Below are positions 8,162 to 16,689 of a DNA stretch of 56,604 nt, piece by piece; the first letter of the stretch is position 1, and the number at the start of each line of letters is the position of its first letter. The notes beneath the pieces are model-generated. The model made no database searches. It worked only from the letters and a program-made list of their open reading frames with translations, and was not told where the DNA came from. The position numbers were made by a program, and so were the translations under genes. Source of the DNA: an uncultured Prevotellaceae bacterium (GTDB lineage: Bacteria > Bacteroidota > Bacteroidia > Bacteroidales > Bacteroidaceae); contig CADCBZ010000019.1 of the NCBI GenBank assembly GCA_902799765.1, positions 1 to 56,604 of the forward strand, given 5' to 3'.

Positions 8162-8169
8162 TAAATTTG
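8162..8169 (+). promoter_or_regulatory. Possible -7 box for the family 2 gene at 8212
   Basis: TAAATTTG fits TAnnTTTG and leaves a leader of about 37 bases before the ATG at 8212. No clear TTG lies at the expected -33 distance. Confidence 0.4.
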
Positions 8170-8211
8170 CAAATATTAATCCACAAAACGATTTAAAAAA
8201 GAAAGATCTAT

Positions 8212-9258
8212 ATGGACTTAAGTATCATCTTACCAGTGTACAATGTTGAAAAGTATATACGACCTTGTATGGATAGTATATTCAAACAAAGATTAGATGA
8301 AAATGTCACTGAAGTCATTATTATTAATGACGGCACCAAAGACAGAAGTATGGAAATGATAGCCGATATAATAAATCAGCACGATAATATTTCGGTGATC
8401 AACCAAGAAAATCAAGGGCTTTCTGTTGCCCGTAACAAAGGTATAGCTACTGCTAAAGGTAAATACGTACTGATGTTAGACTCAGATGACCTGCTTATAG
8501 ACAACAGCTTAAAAAAACTACTTGAAATTGCATTAGAATCGGAAGCAGATTTAATTGTAGCAGACTTTCTTAGTATGACGAGTCAGGAAATTGAAAACAC
8601 GAATATTTCCATGCTAGAACAAACAGTTTTCAATTATAAAGAAAAAAGCGGTACAGAACTATTCTTACAAGATCTTAATCCACACCAATGTTTTGTATGG
8701 CGCACATTATTTAAAAGAGACTTCCTAATAAATAATAATCTGACATTTGTACCTGGTATCTATATTCAAGACGTGCCCTTTACTCATGAATGCTATCTTA
8801 AAGCAAATAAATGTATTAGAACATCATGGATTCTTAACATATACAGACATGGACATAAGTATGCTGCATCAACTATATTTAACAAAAAGAAAGCAAAAGA
8901 TTTTTGTATAGCAATTGCGAAAACATGGGAATTAAACAAATTTGAGAAAATCTCCTCTAAAGAACAGATCAAACTCCAAAATGATGTTTTTATATCTTTT
9001 TCAACAATGATTAAAAGAACTATCTATGAAATTGAGAACACATCCGATCATTTTGAAATAATAGATTTTTTAAAGAGGCAGGTTCCAGACCTATTTTTCA
9101 GGAATAGTATCAAGCAAAGAGTTGTGTCCTATTTGTATAAATATCTACCACATTCATTCATTTACTTAATTTATCTATATACAATTATCAAAAAATTTCA
9201 TCCATTTTTATCTCTATACAACCATCCCAAAAGACTTAGTGACAAAAGACAAAAATGA
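8212..9258 (+). CDS. Family 2 glycosyltransferase (GT-A fold)
   Basis: The 348-residue protein starts MDLSIILPVYNVEKYIRPC, has VIIINDGTKDRS, the acceptor-loop QENQGLSVARNKGI, and the metal-binding LMLDSDDLL, which together define the GT2 family with inverting chemistry. The segment IYIQDVPFTHECYL supplies the acidic residue expected near the active site. The C-terminal third is basic and amphipathic (KRQVPDLFFR to SDKRQK), consistent with membrane-surface association. It stands alone, divergent from the gene ending at 6920 and followed by 362 bases before the next certain coding start. The close similarity in layout to the protein at 17936-18841 suggests paralogy. Sugar specificity unknown. 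Confidence 0.85.
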   Translation: MDLSIILPVYNVEKYIRPCMDSIFKQRLDENVTEVIIINDGTKDRSMEMIADIINQHDNISVINQENQGLSVARNKGIATAKGKYVLMLDSDDLLIDNSLKKLLEIALESEADLIVADFLSMTSQEIENTNISMLEQTVFNYKEKSGTELFLQDLNPHQCFVWRTLFKRDFLINNNLTFVPGIYIQDVPFTHECYLKANKCIRTSWILNIYRHGHKYAASTIFNKKKAKDFCIAIAKTWELNKFEKISSKEQIKLQNDVFISFSTMIKRTIYEIENTSDHFEIIDFLKRQVPDLFFRNSIKQRVVSYLYKYLPHSFIYLIYLYTIIKKFHPFLSLYNHPKRLSDKRQK

Positions 9259-9620
9259 AATCCCAAACAAATTCTTTACTTCAGATAAGAAGAATATTAT
9301 AGTGGAAACAGCTTCCTTTGATAAAACATCAAAAGTTAGATTGGATTTGCATTAACACCAAAAGCAACATGAAAAGTTTGAAAATGTTAAATATAACATT
9401 TATTTAATTATAAAGCTGCTATGTACACCTCCAATTCTCCATCTTTTTTTAAAGAGTATCTTGGCAAAGAGATTGATATGGTATATACAGAACAACACAA
9501 GAGAACTAAACACATGTTAGTAGAAAAAGAAAGAAAGGATTTTTAACCATATATATTTGGGTATTCAATAAAAGTTTCATATCTTTGCAGAAAAGTGATA
9601 TGATCGCAAAACAACGTATA
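9259..9620 (+). other. AT-rich spacer with only marginal short frames
   Basis: This spacer between two glycosyltransferase genes is very AT-rich. It contains a 41-codon frame at 9421-9546 (MYTSNSPSFFKEYLGKEI and a basic tail) and a 38-codon GTG frame at 9239-9353, neither recognisable as a family. They may be eroded pieces of an earlier gene or chance frames. A well-formed promoter occupies its right end (9556-9587). Confidence 0.5.
9556..9587 (+). promoter_or_regulatory. Promoter for the glycosyltransferase at 9621
   Basis: TTTG at 9556-9559 and TATCTTTG at 9580-9587 are separated by 20 bases, the Bacteroidetes standard. Transcription would start near 9593, so the ATG at 9600 or, better, 9621 must be used. 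Confidence 0.65.
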
Positions 9621-10778
9621 ATGAAAATCGTATATGTTTACTCCACTATGGCGACTGCAGGTGGTACCGAAAGGATGATAACTGAGAAAGTGAACTACCT
9701 TTCTGAGCAATTTGGGTATAATATAACAATTATTTCCTGCTTTCAACTCCCGAACGAAGATAACTTTTTCCACACATCAGATAAAATCAAACAAATCAAT
9801 CTAGGAATACCTTACTTTTCACAATATAAATACAAATATCCCAAAAGACTATGGATTAAATGGAAAATGAACAGGTTGCTTAAGAAGAGCATCATTGAAG
9901 CAGTAAAACAAGTTGATCCAGACATTCTATTTGGTATATCTCGTTTCAAAGCCAATTATATCAGCACTATTAGATGTAGAGCAAAAAAGATTATTGAATG
10001 CCACGAAATCAGATACAACACTATATATGATGCAAGTGAAAAGCATTCTTTCTTTGCAAGATTATTTCTGAAGGTATACCCATTCTATTATTTTCATACA
10101 ATAGAGCGAAACGCAGATGCTGTTATAACCTTAACAGAAGAAGACAAAATGTTATGGAAGCGAGCGAAGCGTGTTGAGGTAATTCCCAATTTCTCGACTA
10201 TACCTATTAGCAAAATTAGTGACTATACAACGAAACGTGTCATCGCTGTTGGACGATTAACATGGGAGAAAGGGTTTGAAAGATTGATTGAGGCATGGGG
10301 TATTATATCTTCCAGACATAAGGACTGGCATTTAAATATTTTTGGACGAGGACGCATGCATGATACCTTAATTGCCTTAGCAAAGACATATAATGCCATC
10401 AACCTGACAATTCACAACCCATCTTCTAACATCAGTCAAGAATATGCCAACAGTTCTATTTGTGTTATTACCTCTTATTTTGAAGGTTTTTCACTTGTTA
10501 TTTTAGAAGCCATGAAACATGGTGTCCCCTGCATAGCATTTGATTGCCCTTTCGGCCCAAGAAATATTATCGAGGATAATAAGAATGGATTTCTGGTCGA
10601 AGACGGAAACATTTCTCTTTTTGCAGACAGGATATGTAAATTGATAGAAAACGAATCTTTGCGGATGAAATTCGGAGCAGCTGCTATTGAACGCGCCAAG
10701 CACTTTGACAAAGACTCCATCATGAATCAGTGGAGGAAATTGTTTGAAGAACTCATTTTTAATGATATTAAAATTTAA
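9621..10778 (+). CDS. Family 4 glycosyltransferase (GG-ER / PFGP subgroup)
   Basis: The 385-residue GT-B enzyme starts MKIVYVYSTMATAGGTERMI. Its acceptor domain includes IIECHEIRYN; the donor domain begins VIAVGRLTWEKGFERL and contains FEGFSLVILEAMKHGVPCIAF with E-x7-E, then DCPFGPRNIIEDN. The start at 9621 is chosen because it aligns with the paralogues and leaves a normal leader after the promoter at 9556-9587; the ATG at 9600 would add seven residues. The gene is followed by 76 bases and then by the chimeric paralogue at 10855, with which it shares the PFGPRNII signature, so the pair probably arose by tandem duplication. Function: transfer of one sugar in glycan assembly; specificity unknown. 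Confidence 0.85.
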   Translation: MKIVYVYSTMATAGGTERMITEKVNYLSEQFGYNITIISCFQLPNEDNFFHTSDKIKQINLGIPYFSQYKYKYPKRLWIKWKMNRLLKKSIIEAVKQVDPDILFGISRFKANYISTIRCRAKKIIECHEIRYNTIYDASEKHSFFARLFLKVYPFYYFHTIERNADAVITLTEEDKMLWKRAKRVEVIPNFSTIPISKISDYTTKRVIAVGRLTWEKGFERLIEAWGIISSRHKDWHLNIFGRGRMHDTLIALAKTYNAINLTIHNPSSNISQEYANSSICVITSYFEGFSLVILEAMKHGVPCIAFDCPFGPRNIIEDNKNGFLVEDGNISLFADRICKLIENESLRMKFGAAAIERAKHFDKDSIMNQWRKLFEELIFNDIKI

Positions 10779-10802
10779 ATATAATAAAATTATTGTCTTA
10801 AA

Positions 10803-10834
10803 TTTGATTATTTAATAGAAAACATGTAATTTTG
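10803..10834 (+). promoter_or_regulatory. Promoter for the chimeric glycosyltransferase
   Basis: TTTG at 10803-10806 and TAATTTTG at 10827-10834 are spaced by 20 bases. The leader to the ATG at 10855 would be about 15 bases. Confidence 0.6.
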
Positions 10835-10854
10835 TCTCCAATTATATAAAAAAG

Positions 10855-12696
10855 ATGAAAATTGTATATATATATACTTCATTAACCATTGAAAGTGGCG
10901 CAGATAGAGTAATCATAGAAAAAGCGAACTACATGGCCGAGCATGGCTATGATATAACGATTGTTACCGATTCTCAACAAAAGAGGCAGCCATCTTTTCC
11001 CTTATCGCCCAAAGTCAAGCTACAGGATTTGGAGATAGATTTTGAACAAGTATATAAAAACAATCCCTTCATTCGTATTTTTACATATTTCATTTTAATT
11101 AGAAAATACGAGGGAATCTTAAGAGAATACCTCTTTAAGGAAAGACCAGACATTGTCATAACCACCTTAGGTCGAGATATGTTATTTTTAACAGATATCA
11201 AAGACGGCAGCATTAAAATCGGAGAATCATATATAGCCAAACCATATGTTCGTAATTTAAATATATTAGAAAACAAAGGTCCTTTTCACCGTTTGATTGC
11301 AAAAATATGGATGCGGAAAATCATCCAAAATTGTAAAAAGTTAGACGCATTGGTTCTTTTAACTAATGACGAAGCAAACAACTGGAAAGGACAAGTAGAT
11401 ACGTATATTATTCCAAACCCATTTCCTGTTGATCCTAAAGACAATAGCTATTGCAATAATGCACAAACAACAACTCAAAGATATGCAAAAGATATTGTTA
11501 TGGAAAAATGGACTAACCTTCTTGATTCTTTGTACAAAAAGAAGGGAAAGAAAATCATGTACATTTTCTCCGAACTTACTATTAAAGGTGGAACAGATAA
11601 AGTAATTACTTATAAAGCAAATTATCTTTCAACACATGGCTATGATGTAACCATTGTCACAGAAACACAAATGGGGCGTCCTCATGTCTTCCCACTATCA
11701 AACACAGTAAAGACATTTGATATCGGGTTAGACTTTAACAAGCAGTACGCCCAATCCTTTTTCCATAGAGCTTTTACCTATTTTTTATATATACATATAT
11801 ACAAAAACAGATTAAAACAAATTATAAAGAAAGAGAAGCCTGATATTGTTATTACTACAATGGGAAGAAGTCTTGATTTTATTTCGAGATTTAAAGATAG
11901 TAGTATCAAAATTGGAGAAGCTCATACTACAAAATACCATTTAAGAAGCCTTCATATTATGGAGGAGAAAAGCATCATATACAAATGGATTGCTAAATCA
12001 TTTCGCAGAAGACAAATCTCAAACGCTAAAAAATTATCAGCATTGGTGTTGCTTACTCCAGAGGATGCAAATGACTGGAAAGGTATAACTAACACATACG
12101 TCATTCCAAACTCTATACAGTCAATGCCTCATAATACTGCTAAGTTGAACAAGAAAAGGGCGATAATAGTAGGTAGATATAATGAAGCCAAAGGTTATGA
12201 ATACTTAGTAGAGGCATGGGATATTGTATATCAAAAACATCCAGATTGGTGCGTTGACATATATGGATCAGGCGAGTTACATGATGATGTTGAGAGCTGG
12301 ATAAAAGAAAAGCATTTAGAAAACACGATAATTACGCATGAGCCAACTAACCAAATAATGGATAAATATTTAGAAAGTTCTATCTGTATAGTCAGTTCTA
12401 GATATGAAGGTTTTTCTATGGCAATTGTTGAGGCCATGGCAAGTGGTGTTCCTTGCGTATCTTTTGATTGTCCATTTGGACCTCGTAACATCATAAAGAA
12501 CGAAGAAGACGGTATACTTGTTGAGTATCTTAATTCTAAAGCTTTAGCAGATAATATCTGTAGACTTATAGAAGACGATAATCTTAGAATAAAGCTTGGA
12601 GCCAATGCAAGAGTTAATATTCAACGGTTCTCAGAAGAGAAAATAATGAATCAATGGATAAATCTTTTCAACTCATTAACAAATAGGAAAGAATGA
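10855..12696 (+). CDS. Chimeric family 4 glycosyltransferase: two acceptor domains, one donor domain
   Basis: The 613-residue protein is an in-frame fusion of two paralogous GT4 enzymes. Residues 1-195 are a full N-terminal acceptor domain (MKIVYIYTSLTIESGADRVI to YIIPNPFPV). The matching donor domain is missing, but its last helix survives at about 207-228 (TQRYAKDIVMEKWTNLLDSL), equivalent to IQRFSEEKIMNQWINLFNSL at the protein's own end. Residues 233-425 are a second acceptor domain (KIMYIFSELTIKGGTDKVI onward), followed by an intact donor domain with IIVGRYNEAKGYEYL and YEGFSMAIVEAMASGVPCV (E-x7-E) and DCPFGPRNII. The C-terminal half should be a working enzyme; the N-terminal module lacks its nucleotide-sugar site and may bind acceptor or be inert. 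Its stop overlaps the next ATG by four bases (12693-12696). Confidence 0.85.
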   Translation: MKIVYIYTSLTIESGADRVIIEKANYMAEHGYDITIVTDSQQKRQPSFPLSPKVKLQDLEIDFEQVYKNNPFIRIFTYFILIRKYEGILREYLFKERPDIVITTLGRDMLFLTDIKDGSIKIGESYIAKPYVRNLNILENKGPFHRLIAKIWMRKIIQNCKKLDALVLLTNDEANNWKGQVDTYIIPNPFPVDPKDNSYCNNAQTTTQRYAKDIVMEKWTNLLDSLYKKKGKKIMYIFSELTIKGGTDKVITYKANYLSTHGYDVTIVTETQMGRPHVFPLSNTVKTFDIGLDFNKQYAQSFFHRAFTYFLYIHIYKNRLKQIIKKEKPDIVITTMGRSLDFISRFKDSSIKIGEAHTTKYHLRSLHIMEEKSIIYKWIAKSFRRRQISNAKKLSALVLLTPEDANDWKGITNTYVIPNSIQSMPHNTAKLNKKRAIIVGRYNEAKGYEYLVEAWDIVYQKHPDWCVDIYGSGELHDDVESWIKEKHLENTIITHEPTNQIMDKYLESSICIVSSRYEGFSMAIVEAMASGVPCVSFDCPFGPRNIIKNEEDGILVEYLNSKALADNICRLIEDDNLRIKLGANARVNIQRFSEEKIMNQWINLFNSLTNRKE

Positions 12697-13604
12697 ATAT
12701 TATAGATTATATTATCAGTTATATTAAAGATACGAAATATAACATCGGTTTTATTGACGGAGACCTCGAGTCTATTTTGAATGGTGAACCGATAAAGATA
12801 AACTGGTTGAAACATTCATATAAAGACCGGTGGTTTGCTGACCCCTTCATTCTTGACATTACTGATAAAGAAATTATTGTATTAATAGAAGAATGGTATG
12901 ATCCTATTCAAAGAGGCAGAATCAGTAAACTCACGATAGATAAACATACCTATAAATTGAAAGATTTAAAGGTTATGATTGAAGCAGACCATCATCTCAG
13001 TTTTCCTTCAATAGAAAGAAAACCTGATGGAATCTATATTCACCCAGAAAGCAGTTCTATTGGTAAATTAGAAACATATAAATATGATACAACAACGGAT
13101 AGTTTTAGAAAAGTGGGAGTTGTATCTAAGCTCCCATTGACAGACTCTGTATGTAAAGAGTTGGGGGGGCAGAATCTGATGTTTTCAACGAAATTACCTG
13201 ATGCAAATGGAAAAGAGTTAGGAATATACAAATGGGACAACGAACTAAAGGAGTACATCATCCAAGAGTATTATCATTTTAATGACAACATATCGCGCAT
13301 GGCTGGCAATTTCTTTGAATTTAAGGGAAAGATATATCGTCCAGCACAAGTATGTATCAAGTCCTATGGTGATGCTGTTTCCATTCAAGAAGTTAGTTTC
13401 AAAGATGAGAAATGGGATTTCAAAGAAATTCGTCGCATTTATTCTCCCCATCCGGATCTCGATTTAGGGTTCCACACTTTCAATGTTTACAAAGACACAA
13501 TTGTTGTAGATGCCATAGGTTATCGCAGGTCTAAACTATGTCATCTGATTAGAAATATAAAATCACGACTATTACGTCAACAAGCAAAAAGATATAGAAA
13601 ATAA
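12693..13604 (+). CDS. Predicted beta-propeller protein of glycan loci (GINT1 N-terminal-like)
   Basis: The 303-residue soluble protein has repeated blade-like motifs: WFADPFILDITDKEIIVLIEEW, GRISKLTID, LSFPSIERKPDGIYIHPES, KLPLTDS, RMAGNFFEFKGKIYRPAQ and DLGFHTFNVY. These resemble the five-bladed propeller domain named for glucosamine inositolphosphorylceramide transferase 1 and often found in bacterial sugar-transfer loci. No Rossmann or GT-A motif and no signal peptide is visible, so a catalytic role is not shown; it could bind glycan or be a minimal transferase partner. The start overlaps the chimeric glycosyltransferase stop as ATGA, so the two are translationally coupled. A basic C-terminus (KSRLLRQQAKRYRK) may contact membrane phospholipid. 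The family name is a judgement from motif order. Confidence 0.55.
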   Translation: MNIIDYIISYIKDTKYNIGFIDGDLESILNGEPIKINWLKHSYKDRWFADPFILDITDKEIIVLIEEWYDPIQRGRISKLTIDKHTYKLKDLKVMIEADHHLSFPSIERKPDGIYIHPESSSIGKLETYKYDTTTDSFRKVGVVSKLPLTDSVCKELGGQNLMFSTKLPDANGKELGIYKWDNELKEYIIQEYYHFNDNISRMAGNFFEFKGKIYRPAQVCIKSYGDAVSIQEVSFKDEKWDFKEIRRIYSPHPDLDLGFHTFNVYKDTIVVDAIGYRRSKLCHLIRNIKSRLLRQQAKRYRK

Positions 13605-13628
13605 CCAAAAGAACACTTTAAAATTTTT

Positions 13629-14417
13629 TCATTCATCTTTCCACCAAGCATCAAAAGTATGGTGTGAAACTCTATGCTCTTCTGGTGGCAACTGCATATA
13701 ATCTCCATAAATACTCCTCAGCCATGTATCATAGCCTATAGGAACCGGATATTTCCTTCCCTCAAACTCCTTATATATATCACTCTCAAAAACAGATTTT
13801 TCCACTTTCTCACCCACGCCCAAAGGATTTGCAATTAAGCCTGCACAAGGTACACTGCCAAATGCATATTTTCGTGCTTCACTATCCATCCATCTTGCAA
13901 TCTGTTGGGCAGAGAATGGCAGCAATATTAATTTAGCAAGAGTATTGATGATTTTTTTTATTAGTTTCCTTCTAGAATAGTTCGCCTTCTTGGCATTAAG
14001 AATTTTATGTAATAGCATGATCTTTCTTATTTGAGTCGCATCTTTTACGCCATCCGCAGGAAATATATCGATATAAACTCCAAAAGGAATGCCATTATAA
14101 TGAAGTTCTTTTAATTCTGTACGATTATCATATACCTTAGCAAAAGCATAAGCATAGTCGGGATTTGTTTCCAAATTCACTACTTGATAATAGTTTTCAG
14201 GACGATTAAAGATCTTTGCAAATCTATCATAGTCTGGTCTTGGCATTGCTATATCAATATCATCATCCCAAGGAATATAACCTTTGTGGCGAATAGCCCC
14301 AATGAGCGTTCCTCCACACAAAAAGAATCTGAGACCATTTTTATTACAAAACTCAGCCGTCTTTTGTAACAGATCTAATTGAATAGACCTCAGTTCTTCC
14401 AAATTAATCGCCCTCAT
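13629..14417 (-). CDS. LicD family protein (phospho-alcohol or sugar-phosphate transferase)
   Basis: The 262-residue protein shows the LicD nucleotidyltransferase-type core: LRSIQLDLLQKTAEFC, FFLCGGTLIGAIRHKGYIPWDDDIDIAMPRPDYDRF with the catalytic GG and DDDID acidic pair, and VYIDIFPADGV. LicD proteins attach phosphocholine or other phospho-substituents to surface glycans; some Bacteroidetes and eukaryotic relatives (fukutin) use other donors. No choline kinase or cytidylyltransferase gene lies in the window, so the donor is unknown. The frame opens at 14444, but a TATCTTTG box occupies 14442-14449, so translation must start downstream; the ATG at 14417 (MRAINLEELRS) fits. It is monocistronic and faces the propeller gene with a 24-base gap. 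Confidence 0.8.
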   Translation of the reverse strand: MRAINLEELRSIQLDLLQKTAEFCNKNGLRFFLCGGTLIGAIRHKGYIPWDDDIDIAMPRPDYDRFAKIFNRPENYYQVVNLETNPDYAYAFAKVYDNRTELKELHYNGIPFGVYIDIFPADGVKDATQIRKIMLLHKILNAKKANYSRRKLIKKIINTLAKLILLPFSAQQIARWMDSEARKYAFGSVPCAGLIANPLGVGEKVEKSVFESDIYKEFEGRKYPVPIGYDTWLRSIYGDYMQLPPEEHRVSHHTFDAWWKDE

Positions 14418-14441
14418 TCTCTTTATTTCAGAATTTTTCTG

Positions 14442-14449
14442 CAAAGATA
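14442..14449 (-). promoter_or_regulatory. -7 box for the LicD gene
   Basis: TATCTTTG on the minus strand precedes the ATG at 14417 by 24 bases, giving a leader of roughly 18 bases. A matching -33 element is not obvious. Confidence 0.55.
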
Positions 14450-14502
14450 ATAAATAATACTAAATATTTACTGATAAAAACTATTATTTTTAAGTCTCAA
14501 AA

Positions 14503-15654
14503 TTATAAAAATTGTGAAAGTTGGTTTATCACCTTTTGCATCTGATTTTTCCAAGTCAGATGTTCAACGGTCTTACGGATTTCGCCAGGTTCTATCGTAA
14601 AATGATCTATAAAATCGACAATCTGCTGGATGTCAATAGGAGTTTCATCAGCTGGGGCTTTTAAAACATAGGGATGATTGTCAAAGTCACTATCTTGTTC
14701 ACTATAAATAAAAGGGATCCCTCGTGTAGCATATTCACGGTTCTTTAAGGTTTTTATGACCGTGATACCACTACGATGACGTGCAAGTGATCCTATAGCA
14801 AAACAAGAGATGTTAAAAACTTTATCCAATTCATCACCAAACAGTTGACCATGAAAAATGATTTTATCCTGAATGCCATACTTATCAATGATGGCCTGCA
14901 TACCTGGATGAAATACATTTGGTTTGTATCGTTCATTCGGATGGACTCCTCCCACAATATGGAAAAAGACCTGACGGGGAATGGGCGTGTTCTGATAATA
15001 TTCTCCCAATCCAGCAATCAAGCGATCATAGCCATGCCAGATATGAACCTCAGCGACCCCAACCAGATGAATGGAGCCATCAGCAGGCTGATGATACTGA
15101 TGCAGTGGGATACTATCAAAATCAACTCCATTACTGATATTTATAGTACGTTGGCCAAAGATCTCTATAGCATCAGAGAATGTCACTATGGCATCCATAT
15201 AACGATAAAGACTGCGGCGAAACCATTTATCAAGAACAAAGTGTGACGGTTGTTTCCATATATGGGGACTAAACTCCGAATCATAAGGATATGTTGGAAT
15301 CTCTGTCACTGCATGAATACCAGCCTTCTGGAGTTTCATGAACAGATGGACAAGCCATGGACTCGCATTCATAAAACTTCGAGCATAGATGAGCTCTATA
15401 TTCTCACGAATACAATAGTTGTATATACATCCATAGTATATACGCTGACGGAGAGCAGCTAAACGTCCTGTACCATAGTCCTTTAGTATTGTACCATCTA
15501 TATATCTACACCGATGTCCATTTTCCGCAAAGCCATAGTAGCAGAGTCGTACATCATGTCCATTTTCACGCAATCCTTTGACTTGATAGTGAATTTTTTT
15601 AGATATTCCACTATGCTCAGAAAAACCATGATATACCAAGAAAAGTATTCGCAT
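14503..15654 (-). CDS. GT-B glycosyltransferase, family 4-like
   Basis: The 383-residue enzyme begins MRILFLVYHGFSEHSGISKKI, a Rossmann strand and glycine loop. The acceptor domain contains AIVTFSDA and ISNGVDFDSIP, typical of the linker into the donor domain. The C-terminal half holds VGVAEVHIWHGYDRLI and IIFHGQLFGDELDKVFN, then SLARHRSGITVIKTLKNREYATRGIPFIYSE, a variant nucleotide-sugar site without the plain E-x7-E-A of the paralogues. It is therefore a different branch from the PFGP subgroup. It is the last gene of a three-gene leftward unit (17838 to 14503); only two bases separate it from the family 2 gene upstream. Substrate unknown. Confidence 0.8.
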   Translation of the reverse strand: MRILFLVYHGFSEHSGISKKIHYQVKGLRENGHDVRLCYYGFAENGHRCRYIDGTILKDYGTGRLAALRQRIYYGCIYNYCIRENIELIYARSFMNASPWLVHLFMKLQKAGIHAVTEIPTYPYDSEFSPHIWKQPSHFVLDKWFRRSLYRYMDAIVTFSDAIEIFGQRTINISNGVDFDSIPLHQYHQPADGSIHLVGVAEVHIWHGYDRLIAGLGEYYQNTPIPRQVFFHIVGGVHPNERYKPNVFHPGMQAIIDKYGIQDKIIFHGQLFGDELDKVFNISCFAIGSLARHRSGITVIKTLKNREYATRGIPFIYSEQDSDFDNHPYVLKAPADETPIDIQQIVDFIDHFTIEPGEIRKTVEHLTWKNQMQKVINQLSQFL

Positions 15655-15656
15655 AT

Positions 15657-16688
15657 TTATATTACTTTTTTCATTTTTCCCAACGATCTAACAAAGAACA
15701 AGGATAAAGAAGAAGGCAAGTGACTTAATCCCCAAAAGAACAAATTTTGTAAACGTCTATGACGAAATCGAAGAATCTGCCAGACATTTACAGGATACCA
15801 TAGGACCCTGTGCATCTCAGAATTAGAAATTGTAGGAACAATCCGCTGATAGTACTTCAAAATATAACAAACTATATAAAAGCTATTCATCTCAAGATTA
15901 TAAAAGAAATATGGAAAATAGTCCTTCTTATGATACTCCTTACTCTTCTTTTTAAGATAATCTAGCGTCAAAACATTCTTCATAATTTCCAATTTATCCA
16001 ACTGTTCTCTATCCTGATAATGAGAGAGGGAGCCGGAACGACATAAATAATGATATGTAATCTTTGAAAGAAGAACTGCTTTCCGTACTCGAGTCACCAT
16101 TTCGTATGTAAATGCCAAATCCTCCCAAAATGCAGAATCAATGAAGCGCAACCGACTATCACGAAGGAATTCAAGTCTCATCAGGCAATTACATATTGAT
16201 ATCTGAAAAGAGCTATAATTACGGAATGCATACAGAGCCATCTCATCATCAGACATGAAACACACATTTGGCAAAATGTAAGATTGAGTTGGGCATCCAT
16301 TGATCAGGTCATTCCTATCCAAAGAACCATATACAACATCTGCCCGATAAGCGTTAGCCTTCTCAACCAAGCAATAGATTGTGTCAGGTTCGATTAAATC
16401 ATCAGAATCAAGAAAATATAGGTATTGACCTTGCGCTTCATCCAAAATTCTATTACGAGTCATACCAACTCCCAAATTACTATTGTTATAAAGAATGTGA
16501 ATATCTTTACCTCGTGAATGTTCCTTCTGAAAACGTTCAACAATTTCAATCGTACCATCATTTCCACAATCATCTACAACCAGATATTCAATACTGTCAA
16601 ATTTCTGATTAAGGGCTGACTCCATTGTTTTCTCAATGTAGTCAACAGCTTTATAAACAGGTATTCCTATTGTAACTTCATAATTCAT
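15657..16688 (-). CDS. Family 2 glycosyltransferase (GT-A fold)
   Basis: The 343-residue protein has VTIGIPVYKAVDYIEKTM, IEYLVVDDCGNDGT, NLGVGMTRNRILDEAQG and YLYFLDSDDLI, the last carrying the metal-binding DSDD. The segment FWEDLAFTYEMV holds the ED pair expected of the catalytic base. The ATG at 16688 (MNYEVTIGIP) is preferred over the upstream one at 16703 because it starts one base after the stop of the preceding gene and aligns with family members. The C-terminus is rich in aromatic and basic residues (RRLQNLFFWGLSHL), suggesting membrane contact. It is the middle gene of the 17838-14503 unit and should add one sugar between those added by its two GT-B neighbours, which is inference. 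Confidence 0.85.
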   Translation of the reverse strand: MNYEVTIGIPVYKAVDYIEKTMESALNQKFDSIEYLVVDDCGNDGTIEIVERFQKEHSRGKDIHILYNNSNLGVGMTRNRILDEAQGQYLYFLDSDDLIEPDTIYCLVEKANAYRADVVYGSLDRNDLINGCPTQSYILPNVCFMSDDEMALYAFRNYSSFQISICNCLMRLEFLRDSRLRFIDSAFWEDLAFTYEMVTRVRKAVLLSKITYHYLCRSGSLSHYQDREQLDKLEIMKNVLTLDYLKKKSKEYHKKDYFPYFFYNLEMNSFYIVCYILKYYQRIVPTISNSEMHRVLWYPVNVWQILRFRHRRLQNLFFWGLSHLPSSLSLFFVRSLGKMKKVI

Positions 16689-16689
16689 T

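Noticed and set aside
9239-9353. 38-codon GTG frame overlapping the end of the family 2 gene
   Set aside because: No family resemblance or ribosome-binding site; kept only as a note on the spacer at 9259-9620.
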